Source: Cunninghamia lanceolata (taxonomy: Eukaryota; Streptophyta; Pinopsida; Cupressales; Cupressaceae). From it: a stretch of DNA of 64,000 nt. The stretch covers positions 14,464,001-14,528,000 of the forward strand of contig BSBN01001807.1 in NCBI GenBank assembly GCA_027924645.1, given 5' to 3'. Positions 35,838-47,150 of the stretch are shown here, in pieces. The translations under genes were made by a program, and so were the position numbers. The notes under the pieces are model-generated. The model had not been told where the DNA came from. It ran no database searches and saw only the letters and a program-made list of their open reading frames with translations. How positions within the stretch are numbered: position 1 is the first letter of the stretch; every line of letters begins with the position of its first letter.

Positions 35838-38800
35838 CCATCCTAATCAGATTTTCTAGGTAAGAACTTCTGGTTTGGAAGTCCGGTTTAGAAACTATCT
35901 TATCGCCTTGGGAAGTTTGAAGTTTGTTTTAGAAAGTTGCTTATTTGTTTGACACTACAGGACTGATCGCTGTAATAGACGTTTAGTAGTTCTTTTGTTT
36001 GAATGCACACATCTAATCGTCTCCTTTCTAGAGAAACTATTGGTTAGGTAGTTACCAATGTTTGGAATTTTGTTAATCGCTTAGTCACGATAGAGGAATG
36101 TTATGTTTTTAGATTAGTCGTTGTGTCTTCGTGAGGAGTGTGAAAAGTGGGTTAGCATCTTGTTGATTTTGTATGCAATGTGTTTTAGTCATATTGTCTA
36201 TGGTCGGTCAGATGGATTTGAACGAGCAACCGGTGGAACACCATCTCTAAGAGATTAGACTCTACAATTGTAATAGTGCTCATGTCATCTTTGCAGCTAT
36301 CTAACATCTTCATTGGAAAGCATAGTTGAAGCTTGCAGCAGAAATGTATTTGTTATTTGGTCAATTTGCTGTGGTCGCTGAAGTGTAGGGGTTAGTGGTT
36401 AACCAACAGCCTTATGCATGCTTTTGTAGTCGTGAGAGGTAAGGGTAGTCATGGGGATTAGTTGTGGTCGAAGCTTTAGCCGATGTTTGGAGTTGGTCGA
36501 ACTCTTGCAGACGTCTAAGTGTTATTCCTTCTCATAGCTCATACTAGTTATTGAATCATTTTTCCTAAGTCGTGGCAGTCGGCTTGTGGAAAAATTCATT
36601 TGCTAATAGAATGTTGTGTGATAGTCATCTTACCACAGCGAAACTATAGTCGTGTTGGTGTTATATCTCTGTCATAACCGCTACCACCTTCCTTGATATG
36701 CTGTTTCTATAGAAGTTCTATTTTGTGGGAGTGGTATGCATTGTTGTTATGTTCATTTTCTTCCCTGACTCTGTAGTCGTGTAAGGTACAGTATATAGTT
36801 GTCAGTCATAGCAGATTTAAGTAATCATAGTGGTCTTTTGTTAGAAAATCATATAGGTGTCTATTTATGGTTGTCTTTATTAAATGGTTAAAGATTAGAT
36901 TTTAGAACTAGGTTTTATTACAATTGTGTATTATATCAAAATGTGATCTAGTAATATTAAATTAAAATCATATAAATTTAGATGCTTTTATTTAAACATA
37001 GCATGGAATCATGTTCCGGCTACATCATGTAGAATTAAGAACTTCTATCTTGGGATTGATTAGCAATAGACTTAAATTATAGCTTTCGTTGATTTTGATT
37101 TAGTTAGGAAGTCCCAATTTGTGACTCTCCGTCTTTTGTGCCTTGAGATTTAAAGTTGCAATTTGAAACATATTAGTTAGCATGTAGAAAACTGTTAAGG
37201 TTTGATATAAAAGTTTAACACGAGAGTTAATTTTCTTATGGGAAAAGAATTAATTTTGTTTGTGAAGGTTTTAGAAGTTGTGGTAATAGTAAATGCTTTC
37301 TAGTGACTCATGTTTATAATTGAATCATAGGTGCGTATAGTTGTTGTTTCGAAATGAAATGTGGTTATAAGTTAGGAAATTTTTTTGTAGGCTGCAGTAG
37401 TTGTTTGATTTGAAAATGTTATTAGTGATTTAGGATATAGATCAAATTCTTGATGCTTATAGAGGTTAATTAGATATGATAAGTGGCTAATCTTAAATGG
37501 TAAGTTAAATTTATTAGGTTTATATTGATTGCCAATTCGTAAGTTGCACATAAAGGAAATTACAAGTACAGTTGTGGTTTTGCAATTGTTTATTGTTAGG
37601 AAATTGAGTTAAGGAAATATATTTACTTTTAGTTGTCTTTGGAAATTTTAGAGCAATTGGTAGTAATGTTTCTTGTTCCATGAGGTAACGAACCGGGTAT
37701 TATTACCTTGTTAATTATTAATTTGTTAGTCAGGCTTGTAACATTTTATTTCGTGTTTCGTAAATGGTGGATATCATTGAGTATGTATATTTGTTCTTTC
37801 TTCTTACTTTGGAAAAGAAGGACTTGCGTTGTGATCATATTACGGGAAATTAAAGTGTCTTAAACTTGGGACAGATGTGTTAATGGAATTATTTTGTGAG
37901 CTTTCCTTGACCTTTGTTTAACTAAGGATGTTCAGTATATGGTTCACCTTTCTTGCCCTATTAATTCCTAAAGTTTGAAGTTGTGTGATTTGTGATAACT
38001 GGGTGTAAGTGATTTCTTGAATTGAATCTAGAGTCCTTTGAACCTCTTTGCTCGATCTCCCCCTTGGTCATACCTTATGATTGTTTTGGAGTATTATGTT
38101 ACCTTAGGGGTGGAGTATTGGTCTATGTTGGTTGTTGTGAAGTAGGAATCTTGTGTGATGTTGTGGCCACTGGTTGTCAATGTGGAAGTGTTGACCTTGT
38201 CTGAATATGGTTTCTTTATCTTTGGTTGTACCTAACTCCAAAGGTGAGGTGTCTTGATCTTTGGTCTAGATAGTGGCATGTCAATGTAATGGGATATCTG
38301 GATTTTCGTATCTTGTAATGAATGGGGTGGCCCTTGGATTTAGTTTTCAGTTTCTTAATGGTATTACTTCAATTTTTGATGGGATTCTATGGACCTTATG
38401 TTGTGGCCTAGTGAATGGCGTAAGTTATGGGTCGAAATTGATTTGAGACTTTTATACTTGTATGTTGTGGTATGTATGATTGATCAGAGAACGCTAAGGG
38501 AGTGGCTTTCATGGTGGGGAAGGTGCCTAGTGAGAGGCCGCCTGGGTAACCCCATGGAAGTTGTAAGCATGTGGAAAACTTAATAACTTAATCAAGAGGG
38601 TTGGGGTATTAAAACACTTAACAAGATGAGTAAGAGACCTCACCCATGCCTTGAGTGCTCTCACAGGCTAAGGATGGGATGAGAAGGCCTGGTTGGCAAG
38701 GACGACCTCCATGTTTCCATGAGAGGACCTGTCGGCTCCGCATGTGTCACCCTATGGGGTCGGTGCCTAGAGAGAGGCTGCCAGGGTAACCATAGATGGG

Positions 38801-39550
38801 GGCCGGCTTCTGGTGATAGATAGCCTGGATAACCCATGTTAAGACCATGCGATGACACTCTCCTTACGCAGTTCTGTTGTTCTTGGTGGTGCCTCTGGAG
38901 TGATGTCTTGTCTTGCGCAGTTTTGTTGTTATGGTCAGTTGTGTCATGTCAGTTGTCGTTATTTTAATTTTTTGATGTTGCTTCTTGGCTTAGTGGAATC
39001 CTCGTCGTTATCACCTAGCTCGGAGGGGCGCACCTCAAGGTTCCACATGGTTGGGAGGCAGAGCTATCCATTGGTCTTCTTGGAGATTCGGTTCGAGTCC
39101 TGTGCAGTGGTGCTCCTGTTCCAGTTTGCTTTCATCCTTCAGAGTTGTTGTATACTAATAATAGAAGAGCTTCTGGTTCACACAGTGGAACCAGTAGCTA
39201 TTCTATTATATCATGGATTGTGGAAATATCATGTCTACAAATTGTTGTATACTTTCTTATTTATTCAGTTGTAAACCGACACGATCGGTCTTGTAATCTT
39301 GCATTGTAATTTTGCAAATAAACTATCTTGCAATGATAAGTTGATCTTTCTGTAGCAGTAGTAATTGATTATCTATTATGTGGTTTTTACTTTATATTCT
39401 CTAATGCAGTTATGTTTCCCTAGAGGAGTTAGAAGTGCATTTTTCTTTATGTTGTGATATCGTTGGTTACTGCTATTGCATTTTCTTGCTTTAAAAAAAA
39501 AAATTAGTTCTGTAATGTTGCACTTTTAGTCTTGCACTCTAGGGTTGCAT
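35838..39550. other. Payload of composite unit, right part; no gene recognised
   Basis: This is the continuation of 27781-29806 after removal of the LTR element. It is T/G-rich, with no domain. Two similar units near 38515-38550 and 38755-38790 share GGTGCCTAG.GAGAGGC and GGGTAACC. A 140-codon plus frame at 38852-39274 ends near the transcription-end-like stretch TTGCAAATAAACTATC (39315), so it may be LTR sequence rather than a gene. Confidence 0.4.
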
Positions 39551-39552
39551 GA

Positions 39553-39850
39553 CGGGGCATGAATTGGCGATAATCCATCTAGTTTTATAATATAAGATGC
39601 ATGATTTACCAATCCACCAGTGGTACTACCATCTGGGGTTGCAACAAACATGAAGTGCAATTCAATAAGATAAATTTATTAACAAATAGCTGCAACAACT
39701 GATATAAATATTCTGATCAAACTTATTAGACTGCTGCAACAAACACATTAGTCCATCAAAACACATATAAAATGCTCACAGTGACCAATAACTGAAGCAC
39801 AATGAAGTCTACCACTGAAGGAAGATTGCAAAGGATGCTACAGGTCTGGA
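39553..39850. repeat. Dispersed repeat R', copy on payload right side
   Basis: The first 88 bases match 27690-27780. The remainder continues the family (compare 19440-19570, shared GACTGCTGCAACA). It ends where the truncated hAT-like copy begins. Confidence 0.65.
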
Positions 39851-40702
39851 ATTCGAAAAAATTTGGCATTTTAGGTTTTTTTATAAAATATAAACATTTC
39901 ACTCTTTCCTTCCCGTGTTGTTTTGTCTCTGAGTGGCAACGGCGACCGTATTTCTTCTCAGCGGCTCTCACGGCTCTCAACGGTGATTTTATTTCAAGCA
40001 ATCCTTCGGCTCTCAACAACAACATAGGTTTCATCCACGGCGGCCAGCGACAAATCCTTTGGCTCTCAACAACAACAAAGGTTTCATTTGCAGCAGCCAG
40101 CAACCTCTTCAGAGTTTGCACGCTGTCTCCAATATGATTGATGTTTTACATTTACTTGTGTCTTATTGTTCAATTCAAACCCCACTGAATTTTCACTGAT
40201 TAGCATAAGATTTAGTGTCGTAATTTTAATTTTTTTAATCTTTGACCTGGATTGTGTCAAAATTTTGTTTAATGTACATTGTATAAACCTTCATTAAGGT
40301 TCATCAAATAAACGCATTTAGTTTAGGTTTTTATTTTTTAAATATAAATTTTAATGTATTGCTAATTAAAATTTTATTATTATTGTATTACTATTTAGTA
40401 TTTAATACTTTACTATTACATATTATTTATTAATATAATATATATTATATTATGAAATGAAATATCTACATATGTATACAATATTTTAAATTTAATTTAA
40501 TATTTATAATATTTTTATTAGTTTGTAATTAAAAATAATAATGTTAGTTTTTATTTTTATTAGTTTTTAAATTACTTATATTTTTTTTAAAAATCAAATT
40601 TATATAGGCGAATTTAATGACGATTTTTTTTTCGCCTTGCCGAACTTCATCCGAATTTTATAGTTGCCGAACTCGAACTCGAACTCGAACCTCATGACTT
40701 AG
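39851..40702. mobile_element. hAT-like non-autonomous copy 2 (left end lost)
   Basis: Strong similarity to 26755-27592 starts at GGCATTTTAGG and runs through the GAACTC repeats to CCTCATGACTTAG at 40702. The left terminal repeat is missing. The right flank GTGTGAGC equals the left flank of copy 1. Confidence 0.8.
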
Positions 40703-40710
40703 GTGTGAGC
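40703..40710. repeat. Target site duplication GTGTGAGC (right of composite unit)
   Basis: See 26645-26652. With the unit removed, an open frame is seen to run across the junction, which supports a precise insertion. Confidence 0.85.
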
Positions 40711-41879
40711 TCATGTTGTACGACAAGTTGTATGAGGCATTCTTGCTAAGTTGTTGAATCATCTATTTGAATGGTTGTCATCATGGATGCACTAGCGCCG
40801 AGGAGAATATTAGCACATATTGATTGGTTGCATGCATTAGATCTAGTTTGGATGCGCGTTGTTGATGTGTTTGTAAGAGGCATTGTTGAAGGCTATAAAT
40901 TGGGGCTTGCAATAACTACATATTCATCATTTGATGAGGCACTTTGCAAATTTCTAAACTCCCTATTAGTGAAAGTTATGTAAGAAAATTGTGTTGTAGG
41001 CAAAGATGTTGCTTATCAATAAGCATGTCAAGCAACTAAGTATGGAGTAGGGTTAGACCATGCATATGGGAGAGGCGCCAAGAGTGGTTGGTTTTGGATG
41101 GTTCAACTGCAACAAGATGGAAGAAGAAAGTCCAAGGTTGGCATGTTGTGAAAAATGGAGTCAAAGGGAGGAAGTTGCGACCATTGCAGTAGAAGAACAA
41201 AGGATACAACAGACACACTACACACCAAGAGGAGAGTGGCACAAAAGGAAAAGAGTTGGGGAGGGGTAAGGACCCCATGTGGTTGTGGACATTGAGGAGG
41301 GAAGTTCTCTATGTGGAAGGGTTCAACTGCATCTCTTAGTTGGGAAAACTCGTCAAGGAGAAGAGATTTTCATGCTACACCTGGACAAAGAGGATGTGGA
41401 ACACATGTGCTCAAATGGAGAGGAACCCAGTCACATCTTCACACCTCCACCCTACATGAATCGACAATATCAAGGTATTTCATTAAGTGATAGTGAAGGT
41501 CCAATCAGTGCTGAAAGGAGACTTAAGTAGAAGGTAAGTTTAGGAGAAGTTGATATGATAGTAGCTCGTTTTAGAGATTTTGCACAAGAATCCACATGAA
41601 GGTATTGTAGGAGGACGAAAAGTAAATGTGAGGTAGAATCAACAACCAATTATTATTTATGAACCCATGTAGCTCAATGTGCGCACCTTCACTAGAGATG
41701 AAGATAACACATGCCACTAGCAAGCTTGTAAAATTGTGTGGTGTGCACATAATGTTACTTATCCGGTTCGTCAAATCCGCTTATTTGCAACTTTGCAACA
41801 ACATTAGGAGGTCGTGCATAGAATTGGTATCTGAAGTTTGATCCTACAAGTACTAAAGATAATCTAAAAGATGTTAAGG
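40711..41879 (+). other. Unrecognised, possibly decayed coding sequence
   Basis: Plus-strand pieces at 40771-40983 (residues LHALDLVWMRVVDVFVRGIV) and 41279-41530 look protein-like but match no family I know. They could be host sequence or the 5' part of the Ty3 relic whose gag begins at about 41880. Stops separate the pieces. No LTR is recognised here. Confidence 0.3.
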
Positions 41880-42135
41880 ATGCATTTTTGACAGAGTTTG
41901 ATTATCTAGAATTTGTGCAACAAAACATAGCTACACTGAAGAATATACAAACATTCCTACCAAGTCTATGTAGAGTTATGATCAACACTTAAAGGATCTG
42001 CTCACCAAGATACCCTATATGATCCATTGCTAAAAGAATTGTTTATCAGCAGTCTCATTCCCCATATATGGCGTGGGTTAGTTCAGTGTCTAGTGGCCAA
42101 CTACAAAGTGTCACTTGAGACAGCTTTATGCCTTG
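41880..42135 (+). pseudogene. Ty3 gag relic, part before nested element
   Basis: With small frame changes the translation shows AFLTEFDYLEFVQQNIATLK and later a helical segment ending VANYKVSLETALCLEV, typical of the gag of plant Ty3 elements with a multiple-turn helical domain. It is cut after 42140 by the element carrying AAGTT duplications and continues at 49502. Confidence 0.6.
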
Positions 42136-42140
42136 AAGTT
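42136..42140. repeat. Target site duplication AAGTT (left)
   Basis: AAGTT precedes TGTTGATAAC at 42141 and recurs at 49497-49501 after GCCAACA. Confidence 0.9.
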
Positions 42141-43225
42141 TGTTGATAACTGAGAGGGGGGGTGAATCAGTTATCCTAATTATTTCTGCTTTCTGAACTT
42201 TATTAATAATCAATGTAACATTAATCCAAATGAGCAAAGATAATCATGAAATGGAAATACACATGACACAATATTTTTGACGTGGAAACCCTGTTAAGGG
42301 AGAAAACCACGGGGTGATTAACCCGAAATTGTATTCTCTGTTAGAAGAATGGAAATACAAAATGGCACTTGCCAATTAGGGCTCACTGCCTGAGCACACT
42401 GCTCACAAGAGGCACACTGCCTACAAGAGACTCACTGTCTACAAAAAGAGTGTTATACAATACTTGAACTGATTGAGAGCATCTACATATGCTGGAGTTC
42501 AGTTCCGATTAGGCTCAGTACACTGATCTGCTGCACTTCATCTTTCCTCTTCTTTTATGCTGCTTTCCTTTCACATACCGGACCTTCCTTACTGCTTTCC
42601 CTCTGCTCTTCTGCTTTTATTCGCACATCATAAACAACCACGACACATCTCACAACTAAATCCATCTTGTATATATATCCGCACAAGTGATTTCATCACC
42701 TTTCAAGTCGGCATCCGGAATAGTCAATCTTTTCACAAACTCTAATCTGTCGGCTGAATCCTTGCTTACCAAGTATTGCGGATCAAGGATATACTTGTGG
42801 AAATCATTAATCATGTCAGCCAAACATAATTCATGCCTTCATAACCTTTACCAACATCAATAACACATCCGGAATAATGTCTGATGTTCTGCCAGTCAGT
42901 TCTTCCTCTGTCACACTGCCAATCAGGAACCTGATACTCAAGTATTCACATCTTTTTCCTCATCTATCACCGCAGGCTAAATCCTTGGAATATATTACTC
43001 AAGGTAGTCCTCTTGCCCAAATCCGCATTTCACCAAGATACTTCCTCTGAGAGATCTGGACCTGTCTGTCGGACCTCACCACATGCTCTGTTCTTGTTTA
43101 CCGGACCACAACATTCTTCACTCTGACTTCCGGTATAGACACATCATGTCCTGCGGATGTGTGGGATGAACTTTGTTGCCATCAATGACAACAATCATGA
43201 ATCCATATAGTGTCTCTTGCCAACA
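42141..43225 (-). repeat. 3' LTR of AAGTT-flanked element
   Basis: Direct repeat of 48398-49496. Plus-strand ends are TGTTGATAAC and TTGCCAACA. A minus-strand TATA-like GATATATATACAAG lies near 42670. Confidence 0.95.
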
Positions 43226-43457
43226 ATCTCCCCCTTTGGCATTGATGGCAACACTTAGTGAAAAATGACTAAGTGTTTACACTATGCTCCCCCTTGGCTG
43301 ATGCTCTGTTTTTATATACATTTTCCAAAGCTCCCCCTTAGTTGGATTCCTCATTTTTCACCGCTCCTCACTCCCCCTTTGACATCAATGGCAAAGGGTA
43401 GGGTCCGCATACCAAAATTTTCAAAAATTTAACTATACTTAGCCACATATTACATAC
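43226..43457 (-). other. 3' untranslated region with four purine-tract copies
   Basis: Minus-strand AAGGGGGAG occurs four times: plus-strand complements lie at 43228-43237, 43287-43297, 43331-43340 and 43371-43380. The one touching the LTR is the presumed polypurine tract used to prime plus-strand DNA synthesis. The others may be auxiliary tracts or remnants of tandem duplication. Confidence 0.8.
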
Positions 43458-46400
43458 TCACATACACTGAAGAATGTCTGCAAAAGATGTCTTCAATTGG
43501 ACAAGTTCTGCAGCCCAACTTTGCTTCATTCTATCCAAAATTGAGATGTGACCACTCAACAGGAATGCAAAAGCTTCTGCCCTCTTAAGATCTGTCGGAT
43601 CATTGGTTCGGGCGGTAGTCTGAGCATCACTTATGGCCTCATGCATGGCCTCTAGCTTAGGGATAATGATCCTTCTAAGTTCACCCATCCGGCTAATTAT
43701 GTTCTTCCTTTCCTTCTCAAAATTCTTTATTGCATTTGTGATTGCAATAGTCTGACACTCTTGATTTACTATGGAGGATGAGAGAGGATCAAAACTTTGA
43801 GACAAACTTAGTAGTTTATCCTCTTGCTCTTTTATTTTCTTCTCAATCTCCACTGTTGCTTTGGACCAGGAAATACAAAATTTGTATACTTCTCCACCAT
43901 CTTTAAGAGCATTTTCTAAGCTCTTTATCCCAATATTCATATTTCTCCTATCATTAATGATCAACCCTTGTACCTCTGAGAATCTCTTATCCAAAAACTC
44001 CTTCCGGACCTTTTCTTCAACTGACTTCTCTAGAGAATCAAAATGTGTACTAACACTGCTGACTAGAGTTTTGAGATTATCGGAAGAGGAGGCTGTGGGA
44101 TCCTTCTGAAAAGATGGCATGATCTTTTCCAAAACTCCGGATGCTACCTCTATAAGCTCACAGTCTTCCATGTGAGATTTCAGTAGTTTCTCTTTGGCCT
44201 TCGCATTTGCAAATGAAGCTATCTTCATTGTTTGCACCGGAGATAGAGAGTCAAAGTCTAGTGGCCCTTTTAATAGATCCGGTTCGTCAATCTCCATAGT
44301 TGCTTTTGTCAAAAAGTCCTTGACTGATTTTGCAGTGTCTCTTGCCGGAGACAGATTTTTCTTTTCTTCTGCAGTCACAAAACTATCTTTTGGAGCTTTC
44401 TCCCCTTCCACAACCTTTGCACTGATATCTTCTTTTCCCTTCACCTCTACTTTTTTCTCCTTTACTCTTTCTTCTCCTTTGGATCCGGAGTCAGCAGGGG
44501 AAACCGGAGGAGTGATGTTAGTCTGTTCATGGGCCACCTCTTCCGAAGCAGAGGATTCCAAGTCCTTAGCTGTTTCTGCACCGGTATCCATAACTTCTGT
44601 TATTTTCTCAGAATACTCTTCTACAACACTTGTGGTCAAGGGGTTAGTACCCAAGTCCTCTATAATAGGAAGATTAAATCTTTTGAAGGCTTTCCAGAGA
44701 ATCTCTTCTGTGTCCTTGGCTACCTTGTTTGTCTCACCAAGCATAAGTTGATTCATCCTTGCTTTGCTCCTGAACTCATCCTTGCAATCTTTGAATACCA
44801 TATTCATTGTCTTGGGATCGATTGAAGGATATAGCTGAATAGCTATCTGTTCCCGGATCTCAAGGTCTTTTGCCATGGCATTAGTCTTTCTCATTTCTAA
44901 CTCCTTTTCTAGGCTCTTAGGAATAAGAGATATAATTTCAATGAAAGCCTTATTATATATGTTCAGATACTTAACTGTAGCTTCCTGCAAGATTTTTTGG
45001 TCAGCCTCATTATAATCATCAGAGAATTCGGCCATTGGTTGAAGGTTTCCATCCACAGTGACTGATTTGATTACACTTTCTAAAGACAGGGTGGGCTTTT
45101 CAACAAATTCCTCTGCCATTTCTTCCTTGTCTTGACCTGTGGAAGGTTTACCGGATCCTTTCTTCTTCTACTTCTTTATTTCCTTTATCCCCTCGTCAGA
45201 TTCAGTCTCTTCTTCATCCTTTTGACTCGCATAAGACCTTGTGGCCTTAGTCTTGGTTCTTTTCTCTGTTTTACCGGATGATCTTGCTTCCGGTTTAGAT
45301 GCCTTTGAGCTTTTGGCAGTGGCAAGTGTAGATCTCTTTGATGATCTAGTCCGGACGGAGGTTTCTACCGGAGCACTTTCCTTGCTTTCCTTTTCTGCCT
45401 CTTTCTTTTCTTCCTCAGCCCTTTGCCTCTTTTCCCTGTTGGCATCAAGTGCCTCCTTTGAGATGCCAAATCCTATGGCAACATCTTCTACTTCTTTTCT
45501 CACTTTCCTCTTGATCTCTGGCTGCCTTAGCTCTGTGTGAATTTTCACACTTAGTTCTTCAAAAGTTCCAAATCTTTCTACTTTTGGGTCCTTTGGCTGA
45601 CTGACCATGTGTTGAACATGCAGCTCTACAATTTGTTCATCAACTTCATACCCCATAGGCATGATCCAGACTGTCCTTGGCTCTACTGCCTCCATTAGGC
45701 ATTGATCAGTGTCTACCATGAAGCACACTGTATCCTTGTATTTCTCAACTACTGATTTGGGGATTCTTTCTCTGATTTGCATTGTATTTTGAAATTGTTT
45801 GAAGTAACCCTACAGAGCTGCATTCCTTGCCTTAGCATCCCCAAGTTCATGTAAGTAATCTCTGATTTGAATTGCTACCGGCTTGTCATTTTGCCATACC
45901 CATCCATTTGATCCGGGCAGCTCATTCATGAAGTAGAAAAATAGACATAGTATTAGTCCACCATATTTAAAAGAGTTCTTTTTGTCCTTTTTGATCTTCT
46001 GTATGTTTTCCATTAATTGGCTCAAAAGAAGTTCACAGAGATCATATTCTGCATTATTTCTCAGCATCTCATAGGCAGTATATACTGCAGTTCCGAATAC
46101 TGAATTTTCCCTACTGGAGTGATATATCTTATATCCTATTATCATAGATGCAAACTTAACACCCGGGTCAGTAATATCTTCAATGGTCATTGCCCTCTTA
46201 TCAAATTTTGATCCGGTGGCCTCAGTTACAATGTTGTTTTTGATAGATTTGAGGACAAGTATCCCTCCGGAGGAGTATAAACCAGTTACTGCCCTAATTG
46301 CCTCCTTGGTAATTTTGCAAGGTCTGTTCAGCCATAGGAAGTTATCATGCACCCTACTCAATACATATCGGACCCATTCATCTTCTTCAAAGCAGGGGAA

Positions 46401-46682
46401 ATGAATGAACTAATCCAAATGCTTCTCCTGGATGCCCTTATATTCTGGTTTAAGCTCAAAAGCATCATCTATCAATTGTTTGTGATAGATGTCTCTTAGT
46501 CTGAATTCCCCAAACTCTTCAATATTTGCATGTATGTAAACCCTAATGTCTTCTGTGTGCAAAACGCCATGCGGAACACTAGAGAATGCTCCTAGGGGAT
46601 CTACCTCCAATGATTTGTATGGATGTTTCTTAAATTCAAGGCGGGGCCTATCAGAGATCTTTACTATATTCGGAGTATCCAT
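43458..46682 (-). pseudogene. Large non-pol ORF (ORF2) with three in-frame TAG codons
   Basis: The frame runs 1,074 codons from ATG at 46682 to TGA at 43458 and is broken only by TAG at 46410, 45810 and 45168. Order: N-terminal region (MDTPNIVKISDRPRLEFKK); a globular part with LWLNRPCKITKEAIRAVTGL then TDPGVKFASMIIGYKIYHSS and KYGGLILCLFFYFMNELPG, which resembles domains annotated in databases as putative plant transposon protein (from memory, not checked); a Lys/Glu/Ser-rich basic segment around 45200-45420 with RTRSSKRS; and a 553-residue helical, coiled-coil-like C-terminus. No zinc, protease, RT or integrase motif. It lies between the gag-like ORF and the 3' LTR, behind a promoter-like spacer. 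The function is unknown. Confidence 0.75.
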
Positions 46683-47150
46683 CTTTCAAAAGATTTGCAG
46701 AGAGATTGTGAACGGAAAATACCTTTTGCGCCTTTCAGTTTCACAGAGTTGGCCAGATTGATTTCTGGATGAATTGACTTCTGCAAATGATCTTCGATGA
46801 GCTTGAGGAATTTTGTTGCAGAGCTTCACTTTTTGTTTCTTCTTGAATGCAGAATGAACAAGTGATTAATGAGAAAACCCTTATATTGCTCCGCAAACCC
46901 TAATGTCAGGTTGCAATAAATGCTCGACCTAAGTTATTCCAGTTTGCCTTATCCGGATGACTTGAAGAACCGGATCAATCCTGATCTCTAAACATCTTGT
47001 GGATCTTCCAAATCTTAACCATAGTTTGTTTGGATGTTTCCCTTATGAACCCTTCAATCCCCAACTCTTCTTGTGCCAGTTCCGGCACCAATTGACTGGC
47101 TGGGGGAACAAGGTTTTCTTTGTGTCTCCCCCTGAGCCAAAGCTCACTTT
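46683..47150 (-). promoter_or_regulatory. Promoter-like spacer upstream of ORF2
   Basis: On the minus strand this 470-base spacer has GGGGGAGACACAAAG just after the gag-like stop (plus 47120-47135), then CATTAGGGTTTGC (telo-box-like, plus 46895-46907), then the TATA-like CAATATAAGGG (plus 46879-46889), then a purine/C-rich leader to the ATG at 46682, about 200 bases from the TATA. This is how an ordinary plant promoter and 5' leader look. It suggests ORF2 has, or once had, its own transcript. Confidence 0.5.

Larger units (their letters stand above)
26653..40702. mobile_element. Composite hAT-type unit (two hAT copies, shared outer 8-bp TSD)
   Basis: A complete hAT-like copy at the left (26653-27592) and a left-truncated copy at the right (about 39851-40702) lie in the same orientation and are highly similar. 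The outer ends, not the inner ones, are flanked by GTGTGAGC. The simplest reading is that the whole block moved as one macrotransposon using the left end of copy 1 and the right end of copy 2, later receiving the 6-kb LTR element at 29807. No transposase is encoded inside. Confidence 0.6.

Noticed and set aside
38852..39274. 140-codon plus frame as a possible gene
   Set aside because: No recognisable domain, and it ends beside a polyadenylation-like stretch in what looks like LTR-type sequence.
44194..45540. Plus-strand frames of 185 and 99 codons
   Set aside because: They are antisense shadows of ORF2, arising from its Lys/Glu-rich codons; no homology or start context.
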